From: Lactobacillus sp. YT155
GTDB taxonomy: Bacteria > Bacillota > Bacilli > Lactobacillales > Lactobacillaceae
Direction of reading: 5' to 3'
NCBI RefSeq assembly: GCF_030504545.1
Contig: NZ_JAUKWP010000001.1
Coordinates: forward strand, 295,255 to 359,254
Length of the DNA stretch: 64,000 nt
The notes beneath the pieces were generated by a model that made no database searches, was not told the DNA's origin, and was given only the letters and a program-made list of their open reading frames with translations. Of the stretch, positions 43,790 to 53,326 are shown piece after piece. The position numbers were made by a program, and so were the translations under genes. Each line of letters begins with the position of its first letter. Position 1 is the stretch's first letter.

Positions 43790-43920
43790 GTTCGCACCTC
43801 CCCAATTGGTTTGTGTAAAAGGTGGAACGTAATAACCAATACCCGCTATAATCTCCTAAGGGTAATTACTCCTTACTTGATTACATAAATTATGTATATA
43901 CGTATTATCGTGTATGTGCA

Positions 43921-44793
43921 ATAGTTTATTTAAAATATTTTCAAAAATTAGCCGAACTAAAGAGCTACTCTAATACAGCTAAATACTTTAATATCAGTCA
44001 ACCTACCGTAACCTATGCCGTTAAACGGCTAGAAAATGAATTTAATACTCAATTAACTATCAAAGATACTAAGTCACACACGCTGACAATCTCAAAGACA
44101 GGCAATCAATTATTAATACATATTAATCGAATTTTATTTGAAGAAACTTTAGCTCGCAAAGAAATTCGAGATATCCAAAATCCTAAATTAAAAATTGGTT
44201 TTCCGCCTATTATTACTAATTACTTTTCTAAATACTTTAGTTACTTCAAAGATATTAATATACTTTCCACAATCGAGCCGATCACTTCCGAATCACAAAT
44301 TCTTATGAAACAAATTATTAATGGAGATTTGGATGCTACGTTGGTAGGTACGGCCAATCTATTAAATAACTCTGATTTAGAAACTAAACTTTTACGCACG
44401 CATGAATTCAAAATTGTTAGTGCAAAAAATCGCGTTTTATCAAAAAATAGCTCATTATCTCTTTCAGATATAAGAAACGAATATATGATTGTTCTTGATG
44501 AAAACTCGGTTCATAATAAAATTTTGTCTAATCTTTATAGTTCAATGAATATTGATCCAAATATTCTCTTCAAAACTCCTGATTATAAACTAGCATTAGA
44601 TTTGATTGCTCAAGATAAAGGAATTGGTTTCTTCACGGAAACGGCTCTATTAGAACCTGAAAAGTATAATATTTATAGCATCAACGAAGCTAAAGATATC
44701 AACTTTTATATTTATTTGGTATACAGAAAAGACAAGATATTAAATGATGATTTATCCAAATTAATTAGTACATTCGAAAAAAATAACTTATAA
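43921..44793 (+). pseudogene. LysR-family regulator without a standard start codon
   Basis: An open frame reads VYLKYFQKLAELKSYSNTAK at its beginning and then QPTVTYAVKRLENEF, a full LysR winged helix, followed by the substrate-binding domain to 44793 (about 290 residues). The codon where Met is expected is ATA (43921-43923), and no ATG, GTG or TTG occurs in frame upstream near it. An internal ATG at 44305 would lose the DNA-binding domain. It is either inactivated or started from ATA. The domain resembles MleR-type regulators. Confidence 0.62.
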
Positions 44794-44800
44794 TTTTGCA

Positions 44801-44834
44801 AAAAAGGTTTGACGAAAATTCGTCAAACCTTTTC
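44801..44834. terminator. Bidirectional terminator
   Basis: AAAAGGTTTGACGA-aaat-TCGTCAAACCTTTTC, a long perfect stem between the convergent LysR and FLP genes. Confidence 0.88.
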
Positions 44835-44897
44835 TTTAGAATTATTTTTCACAAACTCACATAATTCCATATATGTTTTTTTAATAATCTTGCTTTT

Positions 44898-45557
44898 TTA
44901 AAAAATATTTTCTAATTCATCATTATCTAAAATATGAATTTTTAACTGATTGCGATTGATAACTTTTTTATTTTCTAGATCTTTAAATTTCCTTGATAAT
45001 GTCTCAGGAGTTGTTCCAATATACCTAGCTAATTCCTTTAACTTGAAAGGTAATTCCACAACCTGACTATTTTGATCTACGCTTAAGTCAAGTATGTAGG
45101 TAGCCAATTTAGCTTCTACACTCTCTGAATTGAACAGTTCTACTTGCCGTTCTAGCTTCTCTAATTTAAAAGCAAAATCAGTCAGCAAATGTTGACTAAT
45201 TTCTGGATAATCTATTAATAATTTTTGAAAACTGGATTTTGGTAAAGTACAAATAGTCGAATTTTTTAAAGCTGTAGCATAAAGATTTTTATTATTAATT
45301 CCATAAAGAACTCTTTCTCCTTCAAAATCCCCAGGCTGCATAATTCTTAATAATTGTTCTTTACCATTTTTATTTAATTGATATATTTTGATACTTCCAG
45401 CAGCCAAAATCACCAATTCATCTTGTGAATTAGGAGCAAAAACCATTTCGTTTTTTGCTATCTCTTTATGTCGTGTAATAGCTGATATTTTTAATAGATC
45501 ATTCCGAGATAAGCGCTGAAAAATCGGTACTATTTCTGCACAAATATGTTGTTCCAA
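44898..45557 (-). CDS. flp: FLP/FNR-type redox transcription regulator
   Basis: 219 residues: a cyclic-nucleotide-binding-like N-terminal barrel and a Crp-type HTH. The recognition helix TTPETLSRKFKDLE keeps the Glu, Ser and Arg that read TTGA half sites in FNR. There is no four-cysteine cluster; instead a pair, Cys6 and Cys103, matches the Cys5/Cys102 thiol-disulfide switch described for Lactobacillus casei FLP. It is the last gene of the ATPase operon, which carries two perfect FNR boxes. Confidence 0.85.
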   Translation of the reverse strand: MEQHICAEIVPIFQRLSRNDLLKISAITRHKEIAKNEMVFAPNSQDELVILAAGSIKIYQLNKNGKEQLLRIMQPGDFEGERVLYGINNKNLYATALKNSTICTLPKSSFQKLLIDYPEISQHLLTDFAFKLEKLERQVELFNSESVEAKLATYILDLSVDQNSQVVELPFKLKELARYIGTTPETLSRKFKDLENKKVINRNQLKIHILDNDELENIF

Positions 45558-45577
45558 AATACTACCTCTTTTCTAAA

Positions 45578-46123
45578 TTAATTTTCTTCATCACTTAGCT
45601 CAGTCTTTAATTCCATCATTGTAATATTTGCCTGGGCTTTCAACAGACGCAACTCGCGTTTACTATATTTTAGTAAGTCTACTAATGATGACTCTAAGTT
45701 TACTAAATCTTCAGTTTCTGCTAATTTAACAGCTCTTGTAATAAACATCATATTTGTCTGAATATCTTCAGCCAAAATTTTAAACATTTCTGAGTTGCTC
45801 ATATACTTAATCTTACTATCTTCTTTTAGCATTGTATATTCAACAAATTCTTGTGAGGTGCTGGGAACTAATTCTAACTCATCTAACAATGTATCTCCCA
45901 ATTGATCTTTGAACTTCACGATGTCATACAATAATTTTTGTAAATGTTCGGAGATACTTATTTTATTACTACCAACATAATACCATTTTATTTGCTGAAC
46001 CTTTTGTTCAAAAATTTGTAAGTTAGCAACAATGTGTCCCGTCATAGCTCCAGCAGTTGGAGTTTTATGATCAATTTCTGATTGTTTTATTTCTTGTTGA
46101 TAAAGTTGCTCAATATTCATCAT
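45578..46123 (-). CDS. Dps/ferritin-like protein with altered metal site
   Basis: 181 residues with the four-helix ferritin-like pattern; the segment QQIKWYYVGSNKISISEHLQKLLYD aligns with the Dps signature but lacks the first ferroxidase His. Dps proteins store iron and protect DNA from peroxide. Loss of a ligand suggests altered or absent ferroxidase activity. The ATG overlaps the HMA-protein stop as ATGA. Confidence 0.7.
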   Translation of the reverse strand: MMNIEQLYQQEIKQSEIDHKTPTAGAMTGHIVANLQIFEQKVQQIKWYYVGSNKISISEHLQKLLYDIVKFKDQLGDTLLDELELVPSTSQEFVEYTMLKEDSKIKYMSNSEMFKILAEDIQTNMMFITRAVKLAETEDLVNLESSLVDLLKYSKRELRLLKAQANITMMELKTELSDEEN

Positions 46124-46338
46124 TTGACTTTCACCTCTTTAACTTCATAACCAAGATTAGTAACTGTATCTATTAATTTTTCTTGATCGATTAGTGACTC
46201 ATTAAAGTCTACTTTAACCTTACTGGCGTTAAATAATACTTTTGTAGTGTTGACACCCGATAAGTGTCCTACTCCAGCCTCTATTTTTTGTAAACATGAT
46301 GGGCACGATAACTCGTCCAATTGCATAATTATTTTCAT
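46120..46338 (-). CDS. HMA-domain metal chaperone (CopZ-like)
   Basis: 72 residues from the ATG at 46338 (GGAG upstream). It is a ferredoxin-like HMA domain with the metal site LSCPSCLQKI (CxxC). It would bring a soft metal ion to the P-type ATPase encoded upstream in the operon, which has no HMA domain of its own. An FNR box lies 48 bp upstream of its start. Confidence 0.85.
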   Translation of the reverse strand: MKIIMQLDELSCPSCLQKIEAGVGHLSGVNTTKVLFNASKVKVDFNESLIDQEKLIDTVTNLGYEVKEVKVK

Positions 46339-46385
46339 ATTAATCTCCTTTTTTATTATCATAATTTCTTATTCAATAAAAATAA

Positions 46386-46399
46386 TTGATTCAAATCAA
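46386..46399. promoter_or_regulatory. FNR/FLP box 2
   Basis: TTGATTCAAATCAA, a perfect palindrome matching TTGAT-N4-ATCAA. It overlaps the stop codon of the ATPase gene and ends 48 bp before the HMA-gene start, so the downstream three genes may have a second promoter. Confidence 0.8.
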
Positions 46400-48222
46400 T
46401 TTTTGTAACTATATTTAATTAATCGCATACCATTTAAAATAACTATCAAAATACTTAGTTCATGAAATAGCATTCCACTAGCCATGTTAATTACCCCCAA
46501 AGCCAATCCTAGGAGTAATAGCGCAACGGTTCCAATCGCAATAAAAATATTCTCTTTTACATTAGCAAATGTTTTTTTACTCAATACATATGCGTAGACT
46601 AAATTCTCTAGACTAGAATTAGCTAATACAATATCTGATGTTTCAATTGCTACATCAGTCCCATTCCCCATCGCAATTCCAATATCAGCAGTTGCAATTG
46701 AAGGACTATCATTAATACCATCACCTACAAAAGCAACCTTACTGTCTTTTTGTAGATCTTTTACATATGTTACTTTTTGTTCCGGTAATAATTCTCCAAT
46801 ACTTTTATCAACTAATAGTTGTTTAGCAACATAATCTACCGCTATTTTATTATCACCGGAAAGAATAACTAAATTCTTAGCACCTAGTTTGCGTAATTCA
46901 TTTAAAGAAGATTTAGCCGTAGGTTTCAATGTATCACTGATACCAATAATTGCTACTATTACACCCTCTTTAGCATACAAAATCGTTGAAGCTCCAGTAT
47001 TTTGAATATCATACAAATCCATATACTGCGATGTTGTTAAAGTAATATTGTTTTTCAATAGTAACTTTTCATTTCCTAATAAAACATTTTTATGAACTAA
47101 TCCTTGTCCTTTAACAGTTGCTACTTCTATTGCGTCATTACTTTTACCGAAATATTGAATCATTGCTTTTGCTAAAGGATGATCTGATTTTTGTTCCATG
47201 CTGGATATAAGTAGCTTATCTTCGTCAAGTATTGTTTGATACTGTTTCACAATGCTTACTCTCATCTCACCATTTGTTAAAGTGTTAGTTTTATCAAAAA
47301 TAAAGGTTTTCACCTTGGCCATTTGATTTATTACATTACCACCCTGAAGTAGAATTCCTTTATTAGCACCATTGCCAATTCCAGCTACGATAGATACTGG
47401 AGCCCCTATTACTAACGCCCCAGGACATCCTAAAACTAAAATAGTAATTGCCAGTTTAATATTCTGTGTTATAGCAAATACTAATAATGAAATTAACAGG
47501 ACAATAGGTGTATAAAATTTTGCAAACCTATCAATAAATTTTTCAGCCGGTGATTTTGTGTCCTGAGCTTCTTCAACCAATTCAATAATCTTGCCTAAGG
47601 TAGTTTCATCACCAATTCTAGTTACTGAAACTTCAATGCTGCCATTATCCACAATTGATCCGGCAAAAACATCCATACTGTGATTTACTGATATTAATTT
47701 TGATTCACCCGTGATTGCCGATTGATTAATATTGGCTCTTCCAGCAACTACCTTACCATCTGCAGGTATCTGTCCTCCGGTATTTATAACGACTACGTCA
47801 TCTATTTCTAAATCATCAATAGGAATTTCTTGAATCTCACCTGAGTCTAATTTTTTATTAGCTTTTTTAGGAACCAATTCAACTAATTGACGAATTGAAT
47901 TACGCGTCTTCTTTAAAGTTTTTTGTTCTAAAAAATTTCCAAATAAAAACAAAAAAGCTACGACAGCCGATTCTTCAAATTCTCCAATCAACAAACCACC
48001 AATAATCGCAATACTCACTAGTAGGTCAATGCTAATAACTTTAATTTTAATTGCTTCAATAGCTTTCACGAAGATAGGAATTCCACCAATTATTCCACCG
48101 ATTAGAAACAAGTATTTTCCTGAATTAATGTTCAATAATTTCAAGCTAACAAAAGCTAAGATTATTAAAACACCTGTAATCATTGCAACTAAGTTATTAT
48201 GCTTATTTATATATTTAATCAT
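46396..48222 (-). CDS. Heavy-metal P1B-type ATPase with variant motifs
   Basis: 608 residues, no N-terminal HMA domain. TGES in the actuator domain, the HP motif (QKSDHPLAKAM), and GDGINDSP in the P domain are standard. The transmembrane metal motif is CPG (LGCPGALVIGAP) instead of CPC or SPC, and the phosphorylation motif reads DKTNT instead of DKTGT; the Asp is kept. The metal is unknown. It starts the HMA-Dps-FLP operon, with an FNR box 49 bp upstream. Confidence 0.88.
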   Translation of the reverse strand: MIKYINKHNNLVAMITGVLIILAFVSLKLLNINSGKYLFLIGGIIGGIPIFVKAIEAIKIKVISIDLLVSIAIIGGLLIGEFEESAVVAFLFLFGNFLEQKTLKKTRNSIRQLVELVPKKANKKLDSGEIQEIPIDDLEIDDVVVINTGGQIPADGKVVAGRANINQSAITGESKLISVNHSMDVFAGSIVDNGSIEVSVTRIGDETTLGKIIELVEEAQDTKSPAEKFIDRFAKFYTPIVLLISLLVFAITQNIKLAITILVLGCPGALVIGAPVSIVAGIGNGANKGILLQGGNVINQMAKVKTFIFDKTNTLTNGEMRVSIVKQYQTILDEDKLLISSMEQKSDHPLAKAMIQYFGKSNDAIEVATVKGQGLVHKNVLLGNEKLLLKNNITLTTSQYMDLYDIQNTGASTILYAKEGVIVAIIGISDTLKPTAKSSLNELRKLGAKNLVILSGDNKIAVDYVAKQLLVDKSIGELLPEQKVTYVKDLQKDSKVAFVGDGINDSPSIATADIGIAMGNGTDVAIETSDIVLANSSLENLVYAYVLSKKTFANVKENIFIAIGTVALLLLGLALGVINMASGMLFHELSILIVILNGMRLIKYSYKN

Positions 48223-48270
48223 TTATCATCACCTCAGCCATTATTATTAACTATTTCAAAAATTTAATAA

Positions 48271-48284
48271 TTGATTCAAATCAA
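48271..48284. promoter_or_regulatory. FNR/FLP box 1
   Basis: TTGATTCAAATCAA, identical to box 2. Its edge lies 49 bp upstream of the ATPase start and 68 bp upstream of the divergent dehydrogenase start, so it may regulate both. Confidence 0.82.
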
Positions 48285-48351
48285 CTTATTTGACTAATTT
48301 CATAAAAACTTGCTAAGCTAGTCCTCTAATTAAATAAAGAAGGTTTATACT

Positions 48352-49304
48352 ATGTCAGAAAATATGCAAGCTGTTGTCATTAATCAATATGGTGATGAAA
48401 ACACCTGGAAATGGCGACACTAACAATACCGGAAATCGGACCTAAACAAGTACTTGTGGAGGTAAAAGCAACTTCTATCAATCCAATTGACTGGAAATTA
48501 CGTGAAGGCTATTTAAAACAAATGTTTGATTGGCAATTTCCAATTGTTCTTGGTTGGGATGTCGCAGGTGTGATCATTAAAGTCGGTACAGAGGTTACTG
48601 ATTGGAAGATCGGAGACGAGGTTTTTGCCAGACCAGATACTACTAGAAAAGGAACATATGCTCAATTTACTGCCGTAGATGATAATTTGTTAGCCCACAA
48701 GCCAAAGAATGTTTCATTTGAAGAAGCTGCTGCTGTTCCATTAGCTAGAGAAACAGCCTTTCAAGCTCTATTCACACATGGAAAATTACAATCTGGAGAA
48801 ACTGTTTTGATTCAAGCAGGTTCTGGTGGCGTTGGTACTTACGCGATTCAATTAGCAAAATCTTTTGGTGCCAAAGTAATCATTACCACTAGTGAGAAAC
48901 ACTTTGATTTAGTAAAGGATTTAGGAGCAGATGAAATTATTGATTATCGCACTGAAAAAATAACAGATAAATTAAAAGATATTGATTTAGTCATTGATAC
49001 ACTAGGTGGTATCAATCAAGAAGAAGCCTTTTCAATTATGAATCCAAAAACAGGTCGTCAAATTTCAATTGTCGGTGAATCTGAAAATACTAAAGAAATT
49101 ATCAAAGATACAAATTTACAATTTGAAAGTATTTGGCTACAACCAAATGGTGATAATTTACAAAAAATTGCTGACCTTATGACCCAAAATAAAGTTAAGT
49201 CGATTATCGATTCAGTACTACCTTTTTCAAAAGATAGTATTGTCAAAGCACATCAAATAAGTGCAACTAACCATTCAACAGGAAAAGTTGTAATCAAATT
49301 CTAA
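48352..49304 (+). pseudogene. Zinc-type alcohol dehydrogenase / quinone oxidoreductase, frameshifted near the start
   Basis: An ATG at 48352 with AGAAGG upstream opens SENMQAVVINQYGDENT, the usual MDR-family N-terminus, but the frame stops at 48420. The rest of the protein (MATLTIPEIGPKQVLVEV onwards, NADP motif SGGVGTYAIQLAK) is in another frame. Restoring one base near 48402 joins them. The 297-residue remainder could be made from the internal ATG at 48411 but lacks the first strand. The divergent position at an FNR box suggests redox control. Confidence 0.72.
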
Positions 49305-49409
49305 ATGATCAAGCCTGAATATTAAGCAAAGAAAAAAACATTTCAAATTAAGATTTAATATTATTAAATAGTCTTAAATTGTATATTATTACTAAATTGG
49401 AGGTATATC

Positions 49410-50042
49410 ATGACTATAAGTAACTATGATTTAGGTAATAAAATAGCTTCAATTAGGCTTAGTTTAGGTTTGTCTCAAGAACAGTTTGCTGAAAAAATTG
49501 GAGATATAACAAATAGTTCCACCATTACAAAGGGAACAGTAAACAACTGGGAACACGGGAGAAATAAGCCTAATAAATCAAGATTATTAGCAATTGCTCA
49601 AATCAGTAATAGAACTGTAGATAATCTTATAAATGATGAATACGATTTTAAAAGCTGGGAAGACGCAACTGGATACACTGAGGAACATATAAAAGAAGAA
49701 ATTAAAAAAAGCTCGCGTATAAATAAAAATGATGACCCACAAACACAGATTAGCCAAGCAGTTAATAACATTGAAGGCCGTGGGCAAACTGATGTAGGAG
49801 CCATTAACTCAGTAGAGACCGCCTTACGCTCCATTGAAAATATTTTGAATGACTACTATATCGATCCAAAGAAAAAAGAAAAATTTATAGACAATAGTTC
49901 AGGTCTTAAATTAATGAAACCACATTCTTTGGAATCAGTGGCTTATGACGATATGACACCGCAAGCGTATGAAGATATTGTAGATATTCTAAATAATGCT
50001 AGATATGCAGTAGATAAATTAAAATATAAGTATCATAGATAA
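49410..50042 (+). CDS. XRE-family regulator of element 2
   Basis: 210 residues with an N-terminal helix-turn-helix (IRLSLGLSQEQFAEKIG, then KGTVNNWEHGRNKPN). The long C-terminal part is helical and includes a short repeat-like region, without peptidase motifs. GGAGG precedes the ATG. Sitting just upstream of the integrase, it probably controls integration and excision. Confidence 0.8.
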   Translation: MTISNYDLGNKIASIRLSLGLSQEQFAEKIGDITNSSTITKGTVNNWEHGRNKPNKSRLLAIAQISNRTVDNLINDEYDFKSWEDATGYTEEHIKEEIKKSSRINKNDDPQTQISQAVNNIEGRGQTDVGAINSVETALRSIENILNDYYIDPKKKEKFIDNSSGLKLMKPHSLESVAYDDMTPQAYEDIVDILNNARYAVDKLKYKYHR

Positions 50043-50075
50043 TTTTTAAAACAACAAAAACGTTTATTTTATGTA

Positions 50076-50200
50076 GTGGTTTCAAACCACCTCTTGACGT
50101 ACCTTATAGATACCTCACTAACGAAGTCGTTTAAACCGACCTCGTACTAAGCTACCCTTAAGCCAGGTTAAAGCCAGGTTTAAATATAATTATTATTCAC
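50076..50200. promoter_or_regulatory. Repeat-rich integrase promoter region of element 2
   Basis: A palindrome GTGGTTTCAAACCAC (50076-50090), then a direct repeat AGCCAGGTT in two copies (about 50160-50182) followed by AAATATAAT as a -10-like element. It sits between the XRE and integrase genes. Confidence 0.5.
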
Positions 50201-50240
50201 ATCCCACTACCTGCCTGCACGACGGTAAAGGATGAATAAA

Positions 50241-51401
50241 ATGGATAATAGAATAAAAAAGTACACAAAAAAAGACGGTACAACCGCCTATATGTTTAAT
50301 ATGTATCTAGGAATAAATGAACAAACTGGTAAAAGTAAAAGAACCACCCGCCGTGGTTTTAATACAGTTAAATCAGCAACAGAAGAACTAAAAAAATTAG
50401 ATTATCAAGCAAGTAAAGGGATGTTAGATAACAAGCCCGATAAAGCTAATATAACATTTAAAGAAGTTTATGAGGAATGGTACCAGGGGTACATTAATAC
50501 TGTTCGTGAAAGTACATACAATAGAACACAAGGGATGTTTAACAATCACATTTTACCCGCATTAGGTAAATACCGTGTTAGAACTATCTCAATAGCTCAA
50601 TGTCAAACATCCCTGAACAAGTGGTACAAAAAAACCACTAGAAATTACAAACGGTGGTTCAATTATGTACAGGCTGTTTTTGATTATGCTATTAAGCAAG
50701 GATATATAAAAGATAATCCCGCTAAAATGGTTGTTATGCCGAAGAAACATGAACAGAGTGGTAAGCAATTACCAAACTTTTGGGATAAGGGACAGTTAAA
50801 AACTTTCTTTAGTTTTATCGATCCACAAAGTGAACTAGAAAAATATACCTTGTTCCGCCTATTAGCCTTTACAGGTATCAGACGTGGGGAATGCTTAGCT
50901 TTAACCTGGAGTGATTTAAATTTAAATGATAATATCCTAGATATTAATAAAACACTCACTCAAGGTCTTAAAGGCAAGCAGATTGTTCAAGCTACCAAGA
51001 CTAAAAAAGGTACTCGTAAACTCTCATTAGATAGTACCACCGTTAGTTATTTAAAACGTTGGAAATTAGAACAACGACGCATTTACTTAATGCTTGGGTT
51101 CAATGTTAACAGTGATGATCAATTAATATTTGCAACAACTAAGAATACTTTTAAATCACTCAATACACCAAGCAAGTGGTTAAAGCCTATTATTAATAAA
51201 TCACAATTACCACCAATAACAATACATGGTTTTAGACATTCTCACGCCTCCGCCCTATTTTCAGCAGGAGCAAGTATCAAAGAAGTACAAGAACGATTAG
51301 GACATGAAGACGCACAAACCATATTGAATATTTATACTCATGTTACAGAAAAACAAGATAAAGAAGCAGTGAATAAGCTGGTTAATTTTCTAGATTTTTA
51401 G
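50241..51401 (+). CDS. int: Tyrosine integrase of element 2
   Basis: 386 residues from the ATG at 50241, at the same MDNRIKKY start as the element 1 integrase; the ATG at 50232 directly abuts the binding site. Catalytic residues are in TGIRRGECLAL, HGFRHSHAS and LNIYTHVT. It is highly similar to the other integrase in the core and catalytic domains but differs in the N-terminal arm-binding part, in line with the different end repeats. Confidence 0.95.
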   Translation: MDNRIKKYTKKDGTTAYMFNMYLGINEQTGKSKRTTRRGFNTVKSATEELKKLDYQASKGMLDNKPDKANITFKEVYEEWYQGYINTVRESTYNRTQGMFNNHILPALGKYRVRTISIAQCQTSLNKWYKKTTRNYKRWFNYVQAVFDYAIKQGYIKDNPAKMVVMPKKHEQSGKQLPNFWDKGQLKTFFSFIDPQSELEKYTLFRLLAFTGIRRGECLALTWSDLNLNDNILDINKTLTQGLKGKQIVQATKTKKGTRKLSLDSTTVSYLKRWKLEQRRIYLMLGFNVNSDDQLIFATTKNTFKSLNTPSKWLKPIINKSQLPPITIHGFRHSHASALFSAGASIKEVQERLGHEDAQTILNIYTHVTEKQDKEAVNKLVNFLDF

Positions 51402-51406
51402 ACTAA

Positions 51407-51428
51407 TGGTATTCAAAATGGTATTCAA
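51407..51428 (+). repeat. Integrase arm-type repeats, right end of element 2
   Basis: TGGTATTCAA at 51407-51416 and 51419-51428, matching the three copies at 42867-42898. Confidence 0.75.
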
Positions 51429-51498
51429 TTACAAAATATAATTAAATAAACTTTTATAAACATTGATTTAATAGCATTTATAAAAATATAGGCTCAAA

Positions 51499-51611
51499 CC
51501 CCTGACCACCCATATAAGTACTTTTGAAGGTTGTTATATCATGCTAAAGCATTGATATGATGGCCTTTTTGTTTTTCTCAACTTTGAGAAATTTGATTAA
51601 TTTTGATACTA
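51499..51611 (+). repeat. att core 3 and long direct repeat, right copy
   Basis: CCCCTGACCACCCAT followed by about 100 bp nearly identical to the sequence after att core 1, including the terminator-like hairpin. It marks the right junction of element 2 with the chromosome. Confidence 0.78.
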
Positions 51612-51766
51612 GGGATAGTCATTCGTGGAACTACAACCCACTATGAACTAGTAAGTAATGAAGTTGTCAAAAGTATAGCTTCCATTGAACAAGCAGTAGA
51701 AATAAGGATAGTAATGCTGCCCAAGGATTGCTAGAAATGATGTCACTTATTGAATTAATAAAATAA
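51612..51766 (+). pseudogene. ribH: Degraded ribH (lumazine synthase) fragment
   Basis: The frame reads IVIRGTTTHYELVSNEVVK, the conserved RibH block around the catalytic His, then SIEQAVE. After a frame break it reads AAQGLLEMMSLIELIK to a TAA at 51764-51766, like the RibH C-terminus. The start and the middle are missing. It directly adjoins the long att repeat. The assignment is by eye from short segments. Confidence 0.58.
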
Positions 51767-51770
51767 GTTA

Positions 51771-51807
51771 AAAAAGGAGAACCCTTTTTTTAGGTTCTCC
51801 TTTTTTA
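51771..51807. terminator. Bidirectional terminator
   Basis: GGAGAACC and GGTTCTCC with flanking A and T runs, ahead of the beta-glucosidase stop on the minus strand. Confidence 0.85.
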
Positions 51808-51813
51808 TTAATA

Positions 51814-53313
<1,500 letters not shown>

Positions 53314-53326
53314 TTATTTCTGTTTT

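Larger units (their letters stand above)
42778..51513. mobile_element. Element 2: integrase-bearing metal/redox island, about 8.7 kb
   Basis: It is bounded by att cores at 42761-42777 and 51499-51513. It has its own integrase at the right end and TGGTATTCAA arm repeats near both ends, but no relaxase and no recognised excisionase. The cargo is a LysR gene, an FLP-Dps-HMA-ATPase operon, a broken alcohol dehydrogenase and an XRE gene. It is likely a non-autonomous or decaying relative of element 1. Confidence 0.75.

Noticed and set aside
51612-51625. A third set of integrase arm sites after att core 3 (GGGATAGTCATT)
   Set aside because: The resemblance to GGGTAGTCAA is explained better by the ribH coding fragment that starts there.
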